DNA of 64,000 nucleotides from JACRCT01 sp036504155 (GTDB lineage: Bacteria; Myxococcota; Myxococcia; Myxococcales; UBA5297): NCBI GenBank assembly GCA_036504155.1, contig DASXVQ010000136.1, forward strand, positions 67,197 through 131,196. The letters run 5' to 3'. The translations under genes and the position numbers were made by a program. Shown here one piece after another: positions 32,953 to 43,885 of the stretch. The first letter of the stretch is position 1; the number at the start of each line of letters is the position of its first letter. The notes below the pieces were generated by a model, which saw only the letters and a program-made list of their open reading frames with translations, ran no database searches and was not told where the DNA came from.

Positions 32953-35772
32953 ATGGTCGCCTTCACCCGCTTCGACGACGCCGTCGCCTACGCCGAGGAG
33001 TGCACCGCGCTGGACTTCGACTTCCGCCAGGGGGTGGAGCTGACCGCGCAGATCGGCAAACTCAAGGAGCTGGAGTTCCTCTCGCTGCGCGGCTGCCCCG
33101 AGAACCCCCAGGTCCCGGAAGCCGTCGCCAAGCTCCCCAAGCTCAAGCACCTGCGCATCTCCGCCGACGGCGACCGGGTGGTGCTGCCCAAGATCTTCCA
33201 GCGCCTGCGGCTGGAGCGGCTCGAGATCTGGGACGCCGACATCCGCGACGTGCTGCCCTTGAAGAGCCTCAAGCGCCTCCACCTCGTCGTGCAGGACCCG
33301 AAGGCCGACGTCGCGCTGCTCGCCAAGCACCTGCCCGACCTGGTCCACCTCGAGATCTGGGGCTCGCACCTCAAGCAGGGCGCGCTGCCTCGCGAGATCT
33401 CCAAGTTCAAGAGGCTGGAGGTCCTCGACCTCGTCTCCTGCGGCCTGAGCGACCTGCCCGACGAGCTCGCCCGGCTCCCCAAGCTGCACACGCTGCGCCT
33501 GCGCGGGCTGCCGATGACCCGCGTCCCCGACGTCGTCGCTCGACTGAAGGGCCTACGCGAGCTGCAGCTGCGCGTGCCCCTGACCACCCTCCCCGACTCG
33601 CTGGCCACCCTGCCCCACCTCTTCGACCTCGACCTGGGCACGGCGCTCAACGGGGCCTCGATGGACGCGGCCGACGACCAGCCGCCACGCAACCTCCAGC
33701 CGCTGCCCAAGGTGCTGGGCAAGCTCGCGCGCCTGCAGCGACTCAACCTCGACTGCTGCGGGGTGACCTCCCTCGACGCCCTGGAGCCGCTGCGCGAGCT
33801 GCGCTCGCTGTCGCTGATGTACGCGGGCCTGGAGAGCTGCGAGCCGCTGCTCGCCTTCCCCGACCTGGAGGAGCTCTCGCTGCAGTCCTGCCACCGGCTG
33901 CACGACCTGATGCCGCTCACCCGGCTCGCGCGCCTGCGCGCCCTGAGCCTGGAGAACTGCGGCGTGGTCGACCTGACGCCGGTGCTGCTGATGAAGGGCC
34001 TGAAGGAGCTGAACATCGAGCAGAGCCGCGCGCGCGACCTCTCGCCGGTCTTCCTGCACCCGGGGCTGGAGGTCCTGCAGGCCGAGGACGAGATCCGCGA
34101 GCGCTGGAAGATGCGCGGCCAGACCCCCACCACCGGCACCCCCAAGAGCATCCGCAAGCGGCTGACCAGCGACGACCCGAAGAAGGCCGAGGCGGCGCTG
34201 CTGGAGCTGGCGCGCTACGTGGAGCTGCACTCGAACAAGGACGCCAACGCCCTCTGGCAGGTCTTCGGCGTCGACCCGGGCGGCCTCGACGGCGAGGGCA
34301 TGGTGGCGCTGCCGGAGCTCGACGCGCTGCTCTCTCGCCACCGCAAGTCGCTCGCTACCGAGGCGCTGGCAGCGACGGTGGAGTGCACGCTGCGCAAGGT
34401 CACCGAGAGCCCGCTCGCCGCGGCGACGGCCATCGAGGAGATCGTCGCGCGCCGCGACGTGGCGGCGCAGGAGCGCGTGGTCCGCGCCTTCCAGGAGGCC
34501 TGCCAGTTCTACGACGCCGGCCACCGGCTCCTGGGCGACACGCTGCAGGACCGGCTGATCGAAGACCTGTTCCCCAAGTTCGAGCCCGCGCCGCTGGCGG
34601 ACCTCCTGGCCTGGTGCGGCACCGACGCGCTCAACCACGAGGGCGGCGACGCGCTGGACGAGCTGTTCGAGCCGGCCCTCGCCAAGGCCAAGGACCGCAA
34701 GGTCCGCGCGCGACTGGTCGAGGCGTTCCGCCGGTACCACGCGGAGGCCTCGCCGTTCGTGGACGCCTCGTACTTCGCCAAGCTCATCAGGAAGATCGGC
34801 GCGCCGGAGCTGCGCCTGTTGGCCCAGGCCACCGAGAAGGCCGCCGCGCTCGCCGAGCAGATCGCCGCCGACCTGAAGTCCCCCACCCCGCGCACCGCCG
34901 AGAAGCGCCTCCGGCAGGTGGGGACGAAGGCCCTGCCCGAGGCGCTCTTCGACAAGCTGCGCAGCGCCTTCGACGCCGCCGCGCACCGGACCGACGTCCA
35001 TCGCGACGTGCGGCTGCACTACCTCGCCGTCCTGCTCGCCCGCGCCCGCGACTCGCGCGCCGTGACGCTGCTCGTCGCGCTGGCCAAGGAGGACTTCAAG
35101 CGCCTCTCCAGCGCCCTGTCGTCGCTGGCGCGCCCGGCCCCGATGCGCAAGGCGGTCGTCGAGGCGCTGCGCGCGGCCACGGGCCGGGATCTCGACCGCA
35201 ACCTGCGCAGCCTGCTGCGGGAGCTGACCGCCAAGCTCGCGCGGACGACCGTGGCCGACGAGATCTCGGCGCAGGCGCGCGAGCTGTTGGGCAAGGTCGA
35301 CGGCGACGCCCACTTCGGCGCAGCCATCGACGCGCTGCGCAGCCTCCCGGAGCCCCTGGCGCTCGAGCCCGCGGACGGGGCGCGCTTCGCCACCGCGGTG
35401 GCCAACCTGTGCGGCTCGCGGCGCTTCGACCGGGTCTGCGCCGTGTTCGCGCAGCTTCCCAAGGTGGAGCTGGACGAGCGCTCGTTCCAGCGCGTGCTGG
35501 CCCAGGCCATCCCCGCGGCGATGCAGAGCCGCGACCTGGAGCTGGAGGCGCGTTGCTGGTCGCTGGCGCCCGCGGCGGAGAAGGTGGACTGGGACGTGCT
35601 GGCCTACAACCTCGCCTGCCTCTCGGCGGTCAAGCAGCGGCGGCCGGAGCTGCTCTACTACGCGCGCCGCGCGGTGGAGCTGGGCAAGACCCGCTCGCAG
35701 TTCCTCGAGGACTCGGACTTCGCGGCATACACCCGCGACGCCGACTTCCTCGCGGCCATCGCCGACGGGTGA
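32953..35772 (+). CDS. Large leucine-rich-repeat protein with helical-repeat C-terminus
   Basis: The 939-residue cytoplasmic protein lacks a signal peptide. Residues about 25-375 are leucine-rich repeats of about 23 residues (KLKELEFLSLRGC, RLEVLDLVSCGLSDLP). From about 400 to 860 the sequence is helical with HEAT-like periodicity. The last 80 residues look TPR-like (LAYNLACLSAVKQRRPELLYYARRAVELG and a final DADFLAAI). It is a scaffold or recognition protein without any catalytic domain I can see. The start follows GGAG. A 149-base gap separates it from the GDT1 gene, so it is probably independently expressed. Confidence 0.88.
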   Translation: MVAFTRFDDAVAYAEECTALDFDFRQGVELTAQIGKLKELEFLSLRGCPENPQVPEAVAKLPKLKHLRISADGDRVVLPKIFQRLRLERLEIWDADIRDVLPLKSLKRLHLVVQDPKADVALLAKHLPDLVHLEIWGSHLKQGALPREISKFKRLEVLDLVSCGLSDLPDELARLPKLHTLRLRGLPMTRVPDVVARLKGLRELQLRVPLTTLPDSLATLPHLFDLDLGTALNGASMDAADDQPPRNLQPLPKVLGKLARLQRLNLDCCGVTSLDALEPLRELRSLSLMYAGLESCEPLLAFPDLEELSLQSCHRLHDLMPLTRLARLRALSLENCGVVDLTPVLLMKGLKELNIEQSRARDLSPVFLHPGLEVLQAEDEIRERWKMRGQTPTTGTPKSIRKRLTSDDPKKAEAALLELARYVELHSNKDANALWQVFGVDPGGLDGEGMVALPELDALLSRHRKSLATEALAATVECTLRKVTESPLAAATAIEEIVARRDVAAQERVVRAFQEACQFYDAGHRLLGDTLQDRLIEDLFPKFEPAPLADLLAWCGTDALNHEGGDALDELFEPALAKAKDRKVRARLVEAFRRYHAEASPFVDASYFAKLIRKIGAPELRLLAQATEKAAALAEQIAADLKSPTPRTAEKRLRQVGTKALPEALFDKLRSAFDAAAHRTDVHRDVRLHYLAVLLARARDSRAVTLLVALAKEDFKRLSSALSSLARPAPMRKAVVEALRAATGRDLDRNLRSLLRELTAKLARTTVADEISAQARELLGKVDGDAHFGAAIDALRSLPEPLALEPADGARFATAVANLCGSRRFDRVCAVFAQLPKVELDERSFQRVLAQAIPAAMQSRDLELEARCWSLAPAAEKVDWDVLAYNLACLSAVKQRRPELLYYARRAVELGKTRSQFLEDSDFAAYTRDADFLAAIADG

Positions 35773-35839
35773 TGGGGATGGGGATGGAACACGGCACGGT
35801 CGTGGGTAGAGCCCGCCCTCCGTGGCGGGGACGCAACTG

Positions 35840-35910
35840 TCGGGCTCCGGCAGGACCGATCCGACGCGACCGACTTCGGGCTCCGGCAGGACCGATCCGA
35901 CGCGACCGAC
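35840..35910. repeat. Tandem duplication of a 35-base unit (period 36)
   Basis: The unit beginning TCGGGCTCCGGCAGGACC occurs at 35840-35874 and again at 35876-35910 without mismatch. Each unit ends CGCGACCGAC. The 214-base gap between the LRR gene and the convergent protease gene contains little else. Function is unknown. Confidence 0.9.
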
Positions 35911-35986
35911 CGACGCGCCCCCGGCTCGGAGGCCGGGCGCCACCCATCCCGCCGCTTGCGCCCACCGGAAGAGAGAGCGGGTTCCG

Positions 35987-37435
35987 TCACTCCGGCTTGG
36001 GCGCCCGGGCCGCCTTCGGGTTCAGCTCCGCGACGTAGCGCTCCCACTTCTTCTGGAAGGCGCCCATGTCCGGGTTGCCCAGGACCTTGCGCAGCGTGGC
36101 GTAGCCGGTGGGGTCCTCCTTCTTGTTCTTGAGGAAGTCGGCGACGAACTCGCGCAGCAGCCCCTTCTCCTGCAGGTACAGGCACAGGTAGCGCGACTGG
36201 GCGTAGTGGTCGTCGTCGTCGTTGTAGAACTTGTTCTCGTCCATCTCGAAGACCGTCTTGAAGCTCGGCACCGACTTCGCCCGGATGTCCCGCTGCAGCG
36301 CCGGGAGCCGCCAGTTCACGTAGCCGATGATGTGGCCGTCGTCCTCGGCGGGCCGTTCGTAGAGCGAGGCCAGGCCCTCGTTGAGCCAGGGCGGGACCTC
36401 CGGGAAGTTCACGTGCATGTACGGGTGGACGATCTCGTGGACCAGCGTCCCGTACCCCAGCCCGATGTTCATGATCAGCGCGTGGTGGCGGTCCGAGTAG
36501 TAGCCGTACGGGGTGTTGGGCCGGTCGCCGAAGTACTCCCAGGCGTGCCGCTGGTAGCTGCCGGCGTCCTTGAACGCCCAGACGTCGATGATCTCCTCGG
36601 GATCCCTGGCGAAGAAGTCCTTGCGCAGGAGGCTCACCGTCCAGCGCACGGTGCTGCCGCCGTGCTCGCGCACCGTCTTGGGCGCCTCGTCGCCGACGAT
36701 GACGAACGGCCGCTCGACCACGATGGTGAACGGCTTGCCGCGGGTCCTCTCCTTGAGCTCCATCACCCGCTGCACGAAGTCGGCGGCCGAGGGCTTGGAC
36801 CGATCGCGCGCGGCGCTGACGCCGCTCTTCGGGTCCAGCCGCATGCGGATGAGCGTCCAGCGGTCCGGGCGCGGCTTGAAGGTCCACAGCTTGAGGAACA
36901 GCTCGCGCTTCATGCGCCGGTAGCCGCCCCGGTCCTCCGCCGGCTCGTGGTAGACGACCTCGTCCTTGACCGCGTCGTAGCCCAGGACCAGCCGGAAGTG
37001 CTCGGTGGTCTGCGGCTCGTCGGAGTAGTGGCCGCAGGTGATGGACGGGACCCCGCGCAGCAGGTCCGCGTGCAGCGCCCGGAACTGCTCGGCGACGCCC
37101 GCCTCGTCCTGCACGCGGTACCAGGTCTGGCCCACGTCGAAGCCCATCTTCTTGAGCGCCTTCGACAGCTCGTCGGTCCAGGCGCCGCGGCCCAGCGACG
37201 GGTCGAGCCCGGTGAGCGCGAAGACGTCGTCCTGGGTGGCGTCCTTGCCGAGCTTCTGCAGCCACATCTCGGCGCAGGCCTCGCCGCAGAAGTCCGGGCG
37301 CTGCCGGACGTGGGGGACGCCCTCGATAAGCACGCTGGCGAGCCGCTCGGGCTCGGGCTCGGCCGGGCGGGCGTGCTGCGTCGACGGAGCGGTGAGGACG
37401 GGCAAGAGCAGCAGGGCGGCGAGACGGAGCGACAT
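35987..37435 (-). CDS. Secreted double protease: C39-like cysteine domain plus HExxH metallopeptidase
   Basis: The 482-residue protein has a signal peptide (about 1-18). Residues about 35-200 resemble a peptidase C39-like domain: GVPHVRQRPDFCGEAC gives a candidate oxyanion Gln45 and nucleophile Cys50, and His146 lies in EHFRLVLGYD. Residues about 230-470 form a gluzincin-type zinc peptidase with HEIVH at 333-337 and the third ligand Glu353 in LNEGLASLYE. Both active sites look intact. The start at 37435 follows GAGG and gives the signal peptide; the longer upstream reading does not. It could process cell-surface or prey proteins, which is inference. It is divergent from the ARPP-1-like gene. 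Confidence 0.85.
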   Translation of the reverse strand: MSLRLAALLLLPVLTAPSTQHARPAEPEPERLASVLIEGVPHVRQRPDFCGEACAEMWLQKLGKDATQDDVFALTGLDPSLGRGAWTDELSKALKKMGFDVGQTWYRVQDEAGVAEQFRALHADLLRGVPSITCGHYSDEPQTTEHFRLVLGYDAVKDEVVYHEPAEDRGGYRRMKRELFLKLWTFKPRPDRWTLIRMRLDPKSGVSAARDRSKPSAADFVQRVMELKERTRGKPFTIVVERPFVIVGDEAPKTVREHGGSTVRWTVSLLRKDFFARDPEEIIDVWAFKDAGSYQRHAWEYFGDRPNTPYGYYSDRHHALIMNIGLGYGTLVHEIVHPYMHVNFPEVPPWLNEGLASLYERPAEDDGHIIGYVNWRLPALQRDIRAKSVPSFKTVFEMDENKFYNDDDDHYAQSRYLCLYLQEKGLLREFVADFLKNKKEDPTGYATLRKVLGNPDMGAFQKKWERYVAELNPKAARAPKPE

Positions 37436-37649
37436 GCGGCACCTCGGGGCTAGGGGGGCAACGGCTCCCGTCGATCGCCTCTGCAAGCCCGTGCCAGCCC
37501 GCCTTCGCCCCTGCGCGGGGACGCCCCGAGCCAGCAGACCTTCCAGCCTGTAACGCCGCGTTGCACCCCTGGCCCGGGCCCTCCCTGGAGAGCGGGTTTG
37601 GCACGGCCTCTTGCATTGCGCTCCTGCGACGGAAAAAGGAGGCGCACAC

Positions 37650-38750
37650 ATGCGACAGGCACTGATGACGTTGGCGGCGGCGGTGGTCCTCGCGGTTTCC
37701 CCGGCGGCCCGGGCCCAGAAGGCGGGCTTCGACCCGGACGCGATGGACGTGGGCGAGCCGGTCATCGCCCACAACATCGCGGTGGTCCCGCTCTTCACCA
37801 AGAAGGCGCCGCCCTACGACGAGTACGTGGTCCTCGAGGAGGCCCAGACCGCGAAGTCGGTGAAGGTCTCGGAGACCAAGGGCGAAGAGGTCGACAAGCT
37901 GGTGGTCAGGAACCGGGACACCGACAAGCGCCCGCTCTACCTGCTCGGCGGCGAGGTCGTCCTGGGCGGCAAGCAGGACCGGATGGTGGTCAACGACACG
38001 GTGGTCGACCCGGCCGCGACCAAGGTGCTGGAGGTCCGCTGCGTCGAGCAGGGCCGCTGGCAGGGCGCCGATCTCACCTTCCATTCCAGCGAGGCCGTCG
38101 CCCACCCCGACCTGCGCAAGGCGGCGCTCTTCAAGGGCCAGGGCGACGTCTGGAACGAAGTCGCGCGCAAGTCCGGCGCGTCGCAGGTCTCCAGCGCCAC
38201 CGGCACCTACCGGCGCGTGCTGCAGGACAAGGCCGTGCGCGAGCGCATCAAGAGCTACCTCGACGAGCTGCAGTCCCGGATCCCCAAGAGCGAGAAGCTG
38301 ATCGGCCTGGCGGTGGCCATCAACGGCAACCTCGAGCTGGTGGACGTCTTCGACAGCCCGCGCCTGTACGCCAAGCTGGAGCGCAAGCTGCTCGCCTCCT
38401 ACGTGCTCGCCGCGCTCGAGCGCCAGCCCGGGTCCGTCGCCAAGGCGCGCGCCTACGAGGCCAAGGCCAGGAAGCTGGGGAAGGCCCACGTCGACACGCT
38501 GATCCGAGGAACGGGAAGCGGCAGCGCCGACGGCAGCGGGACCCCTGACGACGGCCGCGCCGTCGGCATCGGCGGCCTGGGCACCCGAGGAGGAGGCACC
38601 GGCGAGCTGGCGGCCAAGCCGGCCACCTCGGCGCAGCAGCCGAGCAAGCCCACGCAGGCCAAGACCGGCCCCTCGAAGGTCTTCTTCGACAAGGGCAAGG
38701 CCGTCCACGGCACCTACTTCAGCTCCGAGACCGCCAAGGACGACGAGTAG
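37650..38750 (+). CDS. Secreted ARPP-1-like domain protein
   Basis: The 366-residue protein has a signal peptide (about 1-22). Residues about 35-275 match the pattern of the ARPP-1 domain (ARG- and rhodanese-phosphatase-superfamily-associated): VIAHNIAVVPLF, then LVVRNRDTDKRPLYLLGGEVVLGGKQDRMVVNDTVV, VEQGRW, and IGLAVAINGNLELVDVFDSP. The role of this domain is not established. A Gly/Ser/Pro tail (about 295-366) follows. The start follows AAGGAGG, a near-ideal site. A short membrane protein gene follows after 21 bases and is probably co-transcribed. Confidence 0.82.
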   Translation: MRQALMTLAAAVVLAVSPAARAQKAGFDPDAMDVGEPVIAHNIAVVPLFTKKAPPYDEYVVLEEAQTAKSVKVSETKGEEVDKLVVRNRDTDKRPLYLLGGEVVLGGKQDRMVVNDTVVDPAATKVLEVRCVEQGRWQGADLTFHSSEAVAHPDLRKAALFKGQGDVWNEVARKSGASQVSSATGTYRRVLQDKAVRERIKSYLDELQSRIPKSEKLIGLAVAINGNLELVDVFDSPRLYAKLERKLLASYVLAALERQPGSVAKARAYEAKARKLGKAHVDTLIRGTGSGSADGSGTPDDGRAVGIGGLGTRGGGTGELAAKPATSAQQPSKPTQAKTGPSKVFFDKGKAVHGTYFSSETAKDDE

Positions 38751-38771
38751 CGCGGCTGCTACGCTGCGGGC

Positions 38772-39548
38772 GTGAAGGTCCCGCTCAAGATCCCGTGGCT
38801 CCGCTTCAAGCGCTCGGCGCGCCTCTTCTATGCCGACGTCTCGTCGCGCAGGGACGTCGAGGACGAGGCCGCCGTGGTCCCGGAGATCCTGGAGCCCCTG
38901 GCCGACCTGCGCTTCGAGCTGGCCGGCTACATGGAGCAGCGCGCCGGCGACCGCAGCTACGTCACGATGGTCCTCACCGACCCGGAGGAGCTCTCCTTCA
39001 CCCGCCCGGAGTGGCTCTTCGGCCTGCCGCACGCCTCGTTCAAGACCATGCTCGAGGACGGCGCCATCGTGGACACCCGCAACACCGCGCGCCGCGCCCT
39101 CCTCGACTGGCTGCCGCTCCTGGCGCCCTACCAGCACCACCCCGCCGCCGGGTACCTGCTCGAGAACGTGGGGCGCGCCCCGCCGGACGAGGTCTGGACG
39201 CGCCACCGCGAGCGGGTCAAGCAGATCGTCGCGCAGCGGCGCACCCGGGTCCGGCCCCACGACATGGCGCTGTGCACGGCGATCATGAACCGCAGCTGGG
39301 CGCTGGTGAGCGCGCGCGCCACCACCGGCCTGGTCGTGGGCCTGCCGGCGTGGCTGGGCCTCTCGCTGCTGGCGTTCCACTTCCTGCCGGTCGCCGCGGG
39401 GATCGCCGAGGTCCTGCTGGCGCTGCCGCTCTCCCTCGTCTTCGTCGGCGGCCTCGTCGCCCGCCGCTGGCCGGTGCCGCTCGAGCCGCCCTCGGAGGTC
39501 CTGGGCGTCGAGGCCGACCGCGCCCCCGACGGGCAGCTCCTGCAGTAG
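38772..39548 (+). CDS. Membrane-anchored protein of unknown function
   Basis: The 258-residue product has a charged soluble N-terminal region (about 1-175) and two adjacent hydrophobic helices (about 185-206 and 208-230) forming a hairpin. No family is recognised. GTG at 38772 is the only sensible start near the ARPP-1-like stop, 21 bases upstream. No strong SD is visible, consistent with coupling. It converges on the Cache-domain gene with a six-base gap. Confidence 0.75.
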   Translation: MKVPLKIPWLRFKRSARLFYADVSSRRDVEDEAAVVPEILEPLADLRFELAGYMEQRAGDRSYVTMVLTDPEELSFTRPEWLFGLPHASFKTMLEDGAIVDTRNTARRALLDWLPLLAPYQHHPAAGYLLENVGRAPPDEVWTRHRERVKQIVAQRRTRVRPHDMALCTAIMNRSWALVSARATTGLVVGLPAWLGLSLLAFHFLPVAAGIAEVLLALPLSLVFVGGLVARRWPVPLEPPSEVLGVEADRAPDGQLLQ

Positions 39549-39554
39549 CGCCTA

Positions 39555-40367
39555 CTACCGCCCGGTCTTGGGGCCGACCCTCCCGAGGCCGTACCACCAG
39601 CCCGTCACCGAAGACTTGCGGAAGACCACCGTGCGCGGCCGCTCGCGGAAGGTGTAGCGGACGATCCCCTCGCGCCTGGTGAGCATCTCGCTGAAGGCCC
39701 GCTCGACGTCGGGGCCGAGCTGCTTCGGGTTGGTGAAGATGAGGCCGGAGTCCCAGACCAGCGCCAGCAGCGGCTCGGAGTCGAAGGAGAAGAAGATGTA
39801 CTCCTCGCCCAGGCCCAGCTGGTCCCGCAGGCGCGTGCTGAGCTCGTCCAGGTAGATCGACGCGCCCAGGGCTCCGACGACCGAGCCGTCGCGGCCGTGC
39901 ACCGGGACGGCGACGACGGCGATGCTCTTTCCGGTCGCCTTGCTCACCACGAGGTCGCCGAGGACCACGTTCCCGGCCAGGACCCTGGGGAAATAGGCCC
40001 GATCCGAGAGGTTGGCCTTCTCGCGCCCGTTCTGGACGCTCCAGTAGGAGCCATCCTTCAGAGCGAACCAGTTGAGGGCGGGGGCGTTCGTCTTGGCGAC
40101 CTCGGCGAGCGGACGCTCGATCAGCTTCCAATCGGCCGAGCGCGCCTCCTCGGAGAGCGCGAGCACTCGGAGGGTATCGGCCATCTTCTGCAGGTGGGCG
40201 TCGGCCAGCGACATGAACGCGCCGAGCGCGACCCGGGCGTCCACGTTGAAGGAGGCCGGCTCGCGCACCTCCTTGGGCGCGGCTCCGGCGGCGCTGCCCA
40301 GCAGCACGAGGGCCAAGGACAGCACGGACGCGATGGACCGAACCGCGACTCGCATCGGCTGGAACAT
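39555..40367 (-). CDS. Free-standing periplasmic Cache-domain protein
   Basis: The 270-residue protein has a signal peptide (about 1-29). The rest resembles a dCache sensor: a long N-terminal helix with MADTLRVLALSEEA, a NWFALKDGSYWSVQNGREKANLSDRAYFPRVL segment that is the classic small-molecule pocket, VVSKATGKSIAVVAVPVHG, GALGASIYLDELS, and a membrane-distal second half. No transmembrane helix or output domain follows. The start at 40367 follows GGGAGGG. It may be a solute-binding partner of a separate signalling protein; the membrane Ser/Thr kinase gene ends 266 bases upstream on the same strand. Confidence 0.8.
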   Translation of the reverse strand: MFQPMRVAVRSIASVLSLALVLLGSAAGAAPKEVREPASFNVDARVALGAFMSLADAHLQKMADTLRVLALSEEARSADWKLIERPLAEVAKTNAPALNWFALKDGSYWSVQNGREKANLSDRAYFPRVLAGNVVLGDLVVSKATGKSIAVVAVPVHGRDGSVVGALGASIYLDELSTRLRDQLGLGEEYIFFSFDSEPLLALVWDSGLIFTNPKQLGPDVERAFSEMLTRREGIVRYTFRERPRTVVFRKSSVTGWWYGLGRVGPKTGR

Positions 40368-40633
40368 GACGGTCCCTCCCCAAGGCTCGAGGTCGGCTCG
40401 GCTGCGGATCTGCCGCCGCCCGGGGACGCAGAAGCCCCGACTCGCCCTCGAACTGTGCACGGCTCGATCGCGGATCGAGATCACACCGGGGAGGTGGATG
40501 GCGCCGGGTGCGCGGTCCGCGAGGGCCCTCGCCGCCTGGCCGCCTGCTCTACGTGTCCCGCGCAGACGCCCAAGGGACGGGCGGCCCCGGTCGGAGCCGA
40601 TGCTCCGAGAGTCCCCCTGACCGGAGGCTGCGT

Positions 40634-42367
<1,734 letters not shown>

Positions 42368-42559
42368 GGTCTGGCCCGGTACGGCGGCGGCTGCGGCTGC
42401 GCCGGTGCGTCGTGGACTCGAGGTGGTCGGGGGTTCCCCCTCCCCACGAGTAGCAAACGCCTTCCGTCCCAGGCAAGTTTTCGTCCCCGCGGCGCCGGCT
42501 CGCCCCGAGGGCCCTCTCGCCGCTTGACGCTCTCCGGGCCCGCCTCGATCCTCTCGGCC

Positions 42560-43711
42560 ATGATCCGGTCGACCTGGTGGCTCGTAGGTGTGCTCGTGCT
42601 CGCCCTCACCTCCTGCGGGAGCAGCACGGCGAGGCCCGCGGACGTCGACGCGGAGCAGCCCGACGCCGCGGCGGGCGCCGAAGACGCAGCCTCACCGCCC
42701 GCAGCCGACGCGCAGTCCTCGTCCGGGCCGGACGCCTCGCCTGCCTCGCCCGATGCCGGGGCCGCCGGCCCTCCCGACGCCGCGGCGCCGCCTTGCACCC
42801 CGGCCTCCGCCGACGCCGGCACCTCGCGCTCGGGCTATCCCCTGGACGGCTGGACCTGGACGCGGCACGGGGTCCTGTTCGAGCCGCCGGCGGAGGTGAA
42901 CGGCGACCTGGCGCCGAGCCTGGTCTCCGACGGGACCGCGCTGCACCTGTTCTTCACGCGCAAGCAGGGCACCACGCACCGCATCCACCACGCGGTCTCC
43001 CGCGACGGCGGCGCCACCTGGGCCGTGGGAGCGACTGCTGCAACGGGCCTGGGAGAAGACGGCGTCGTCGCCTATCCGGCGGCGCTCTTCGAGGGCGGGA
43101 AGTTCCGGCTCTGGTACGGCTCGGGGACCTTCGACCTCGCCGAGAGCGCGGACGGGGACGCGTGGACGATCGTCCAGGCGGCGGCGCTCCGCCCCGGCGA
43201 CACCGGGGCCTTCGACGACTGGAGCCTGCTCTACCCGGCCGTCACCCACGACGCCGCCGGCTACCAGATGCTCTACACGGGCTACGACGGCGCGGGCTTC
43301 GCCATCGGGCGCGCCGACTCCGCCGACGGCAAGGTCTTCGCCCGCGTCGGCAACGGCCCGGTGCTCGCCAAGGGCTCCGCCGCCGACGTGGACAACCACG
43401 CCGTGGCCCAGTCGGCGGTCGTCCGCGCGGGCCAGACCTGGCTGGTCTGGTACGGCGCCTACGACACCTCGAAGTCCAACCCCGGCCCCTACCGCGTCTC
43501 GCTGGCCACCTCCACCGACGGGCTCGCCTTCACCAAGCGCGGCCTCACTCTCGAGCTCTCCGAGGCGGGGACCGAGGCGTGGAGCACGCGGGACCCGGCG
43601 GTCCTGCGCACCGCCGAGGGCTGGCTGATGGTCTACAGCGGCATGGGCGACGACGGCCGCTACCGCCTGTTCCGGGCGACCTCCACGACCTGCGCCCCGG
43701 CCGATCCCTGA
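42560..43711 (+). CDS. Lipoprotein with glycosidase-like beta-propeller
   Basis: The 383-residue protein has a lipobox (LALTSC, lipidated Cys19). A spacer of Ala, Asp, Pro and Ser (about 22-95) follows. The remaining domain has repeated WYGxGTFDLAESADG-, YTGYDGAGFAIGRADSADG- and WYGAYDT-type blades. This repeat pattern resembles five-bladed propellers of GH32/GH43/GH130-like enzymes or sialidase-type folds, but I cannot place the catalytic acids. The Asp-rich spacer is typical of myxobacterial surface lipoproteins. It is divergent from the Ser/Thr kinase. Confidence 0.8.
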   Translation: MIRSTWWLVGVLVLALTSCGSSTARPADVDAEQPDAAAGAEDAASPPAADAQSSSGPDASPASPDAGAAGPPDAAAPPCTPASADAGTSRSGYPLDGWTWTRHGVLFEPPAEVNGDLAPSLVSDGTALHLFFTRKQGTTHRIHHAVSRDGGATWAVGATAATGLGEDGVVAYPAALFEGGKFRLWYGSGTFDLAESADGDAWTIVQAAALRPGDTGAFDDWSLLYPAVTHDAAGYQMLYTGYDGAGFAIGRADSADGKVFARVGNGPVLAKGSAADVDNHAVAQSAVVRAGQTWLVWYGAYDTSKSNPGPYRVSLATSTDGLAFTKRGLTLELSEAGTEAWSTRDPAVLRTAEGWLMVYSGMGDDGRYRLFRATSTTCAPADP

Positions 43712-43785
43712 GCCGTGGAGCTGGCTTGACCGCCAGTCTCGGGCGGGCTCACACTCGCCCATCCTCGGCTTCCCAGGAGCCAGCC

Positions 43786-43884
43786 ATGCGAGTCGGCGGA
43801 TCGACGCACTCCCCGCACTTCCAGACGGCGCAGCAGGCTTCCGAGACCGAGCCGGCCTTCGGCGGCCTGTTCGCGGAGCGCTGA
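43786..43884 (+). CDS. Possible 32-residue peptide with strong ribosome site
   Basis: This short reading frame (MRVGGSTHS start, FGGLFAER end) is preceded by CCAGGAGCC seven bases before the ATG, one of the better ribosome sites in the window. Its TGA lies one base before the GTG of the next gene, whose own ribosome site GGAG falls inside this frame. It has no Cys. It could be a translational leader or a bona fide small protein. No modification enzyme is nearby, so I do not call it a RiPP precursor. Confidence 0.4.
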   Translation: MRVGGSTHSPHFQTAQQASETEPAFGGLFAER

Positions 43885-43885
43885 G

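Noticed and set aside
32953..35772. Defence or NLR-like system built on the LRR protein
   Set aside because: No NTPase, nuclease or pore-forming effector domain is present in the protein or its neighbours.
33553..35943. Long open frame antisense to the LRR gene (796 codons)
   Set aside because: High GC with G/C at third positions keeps antisense frames open; the translation is low-complexity and the sense strand gives clear LRR repeats.
43786..43884. RiPP precursor peptide
   Set aside because: There is no radical SAM, lanthipeptide or lasso-type maturation enzyme nearby and the peptide has no Cys.
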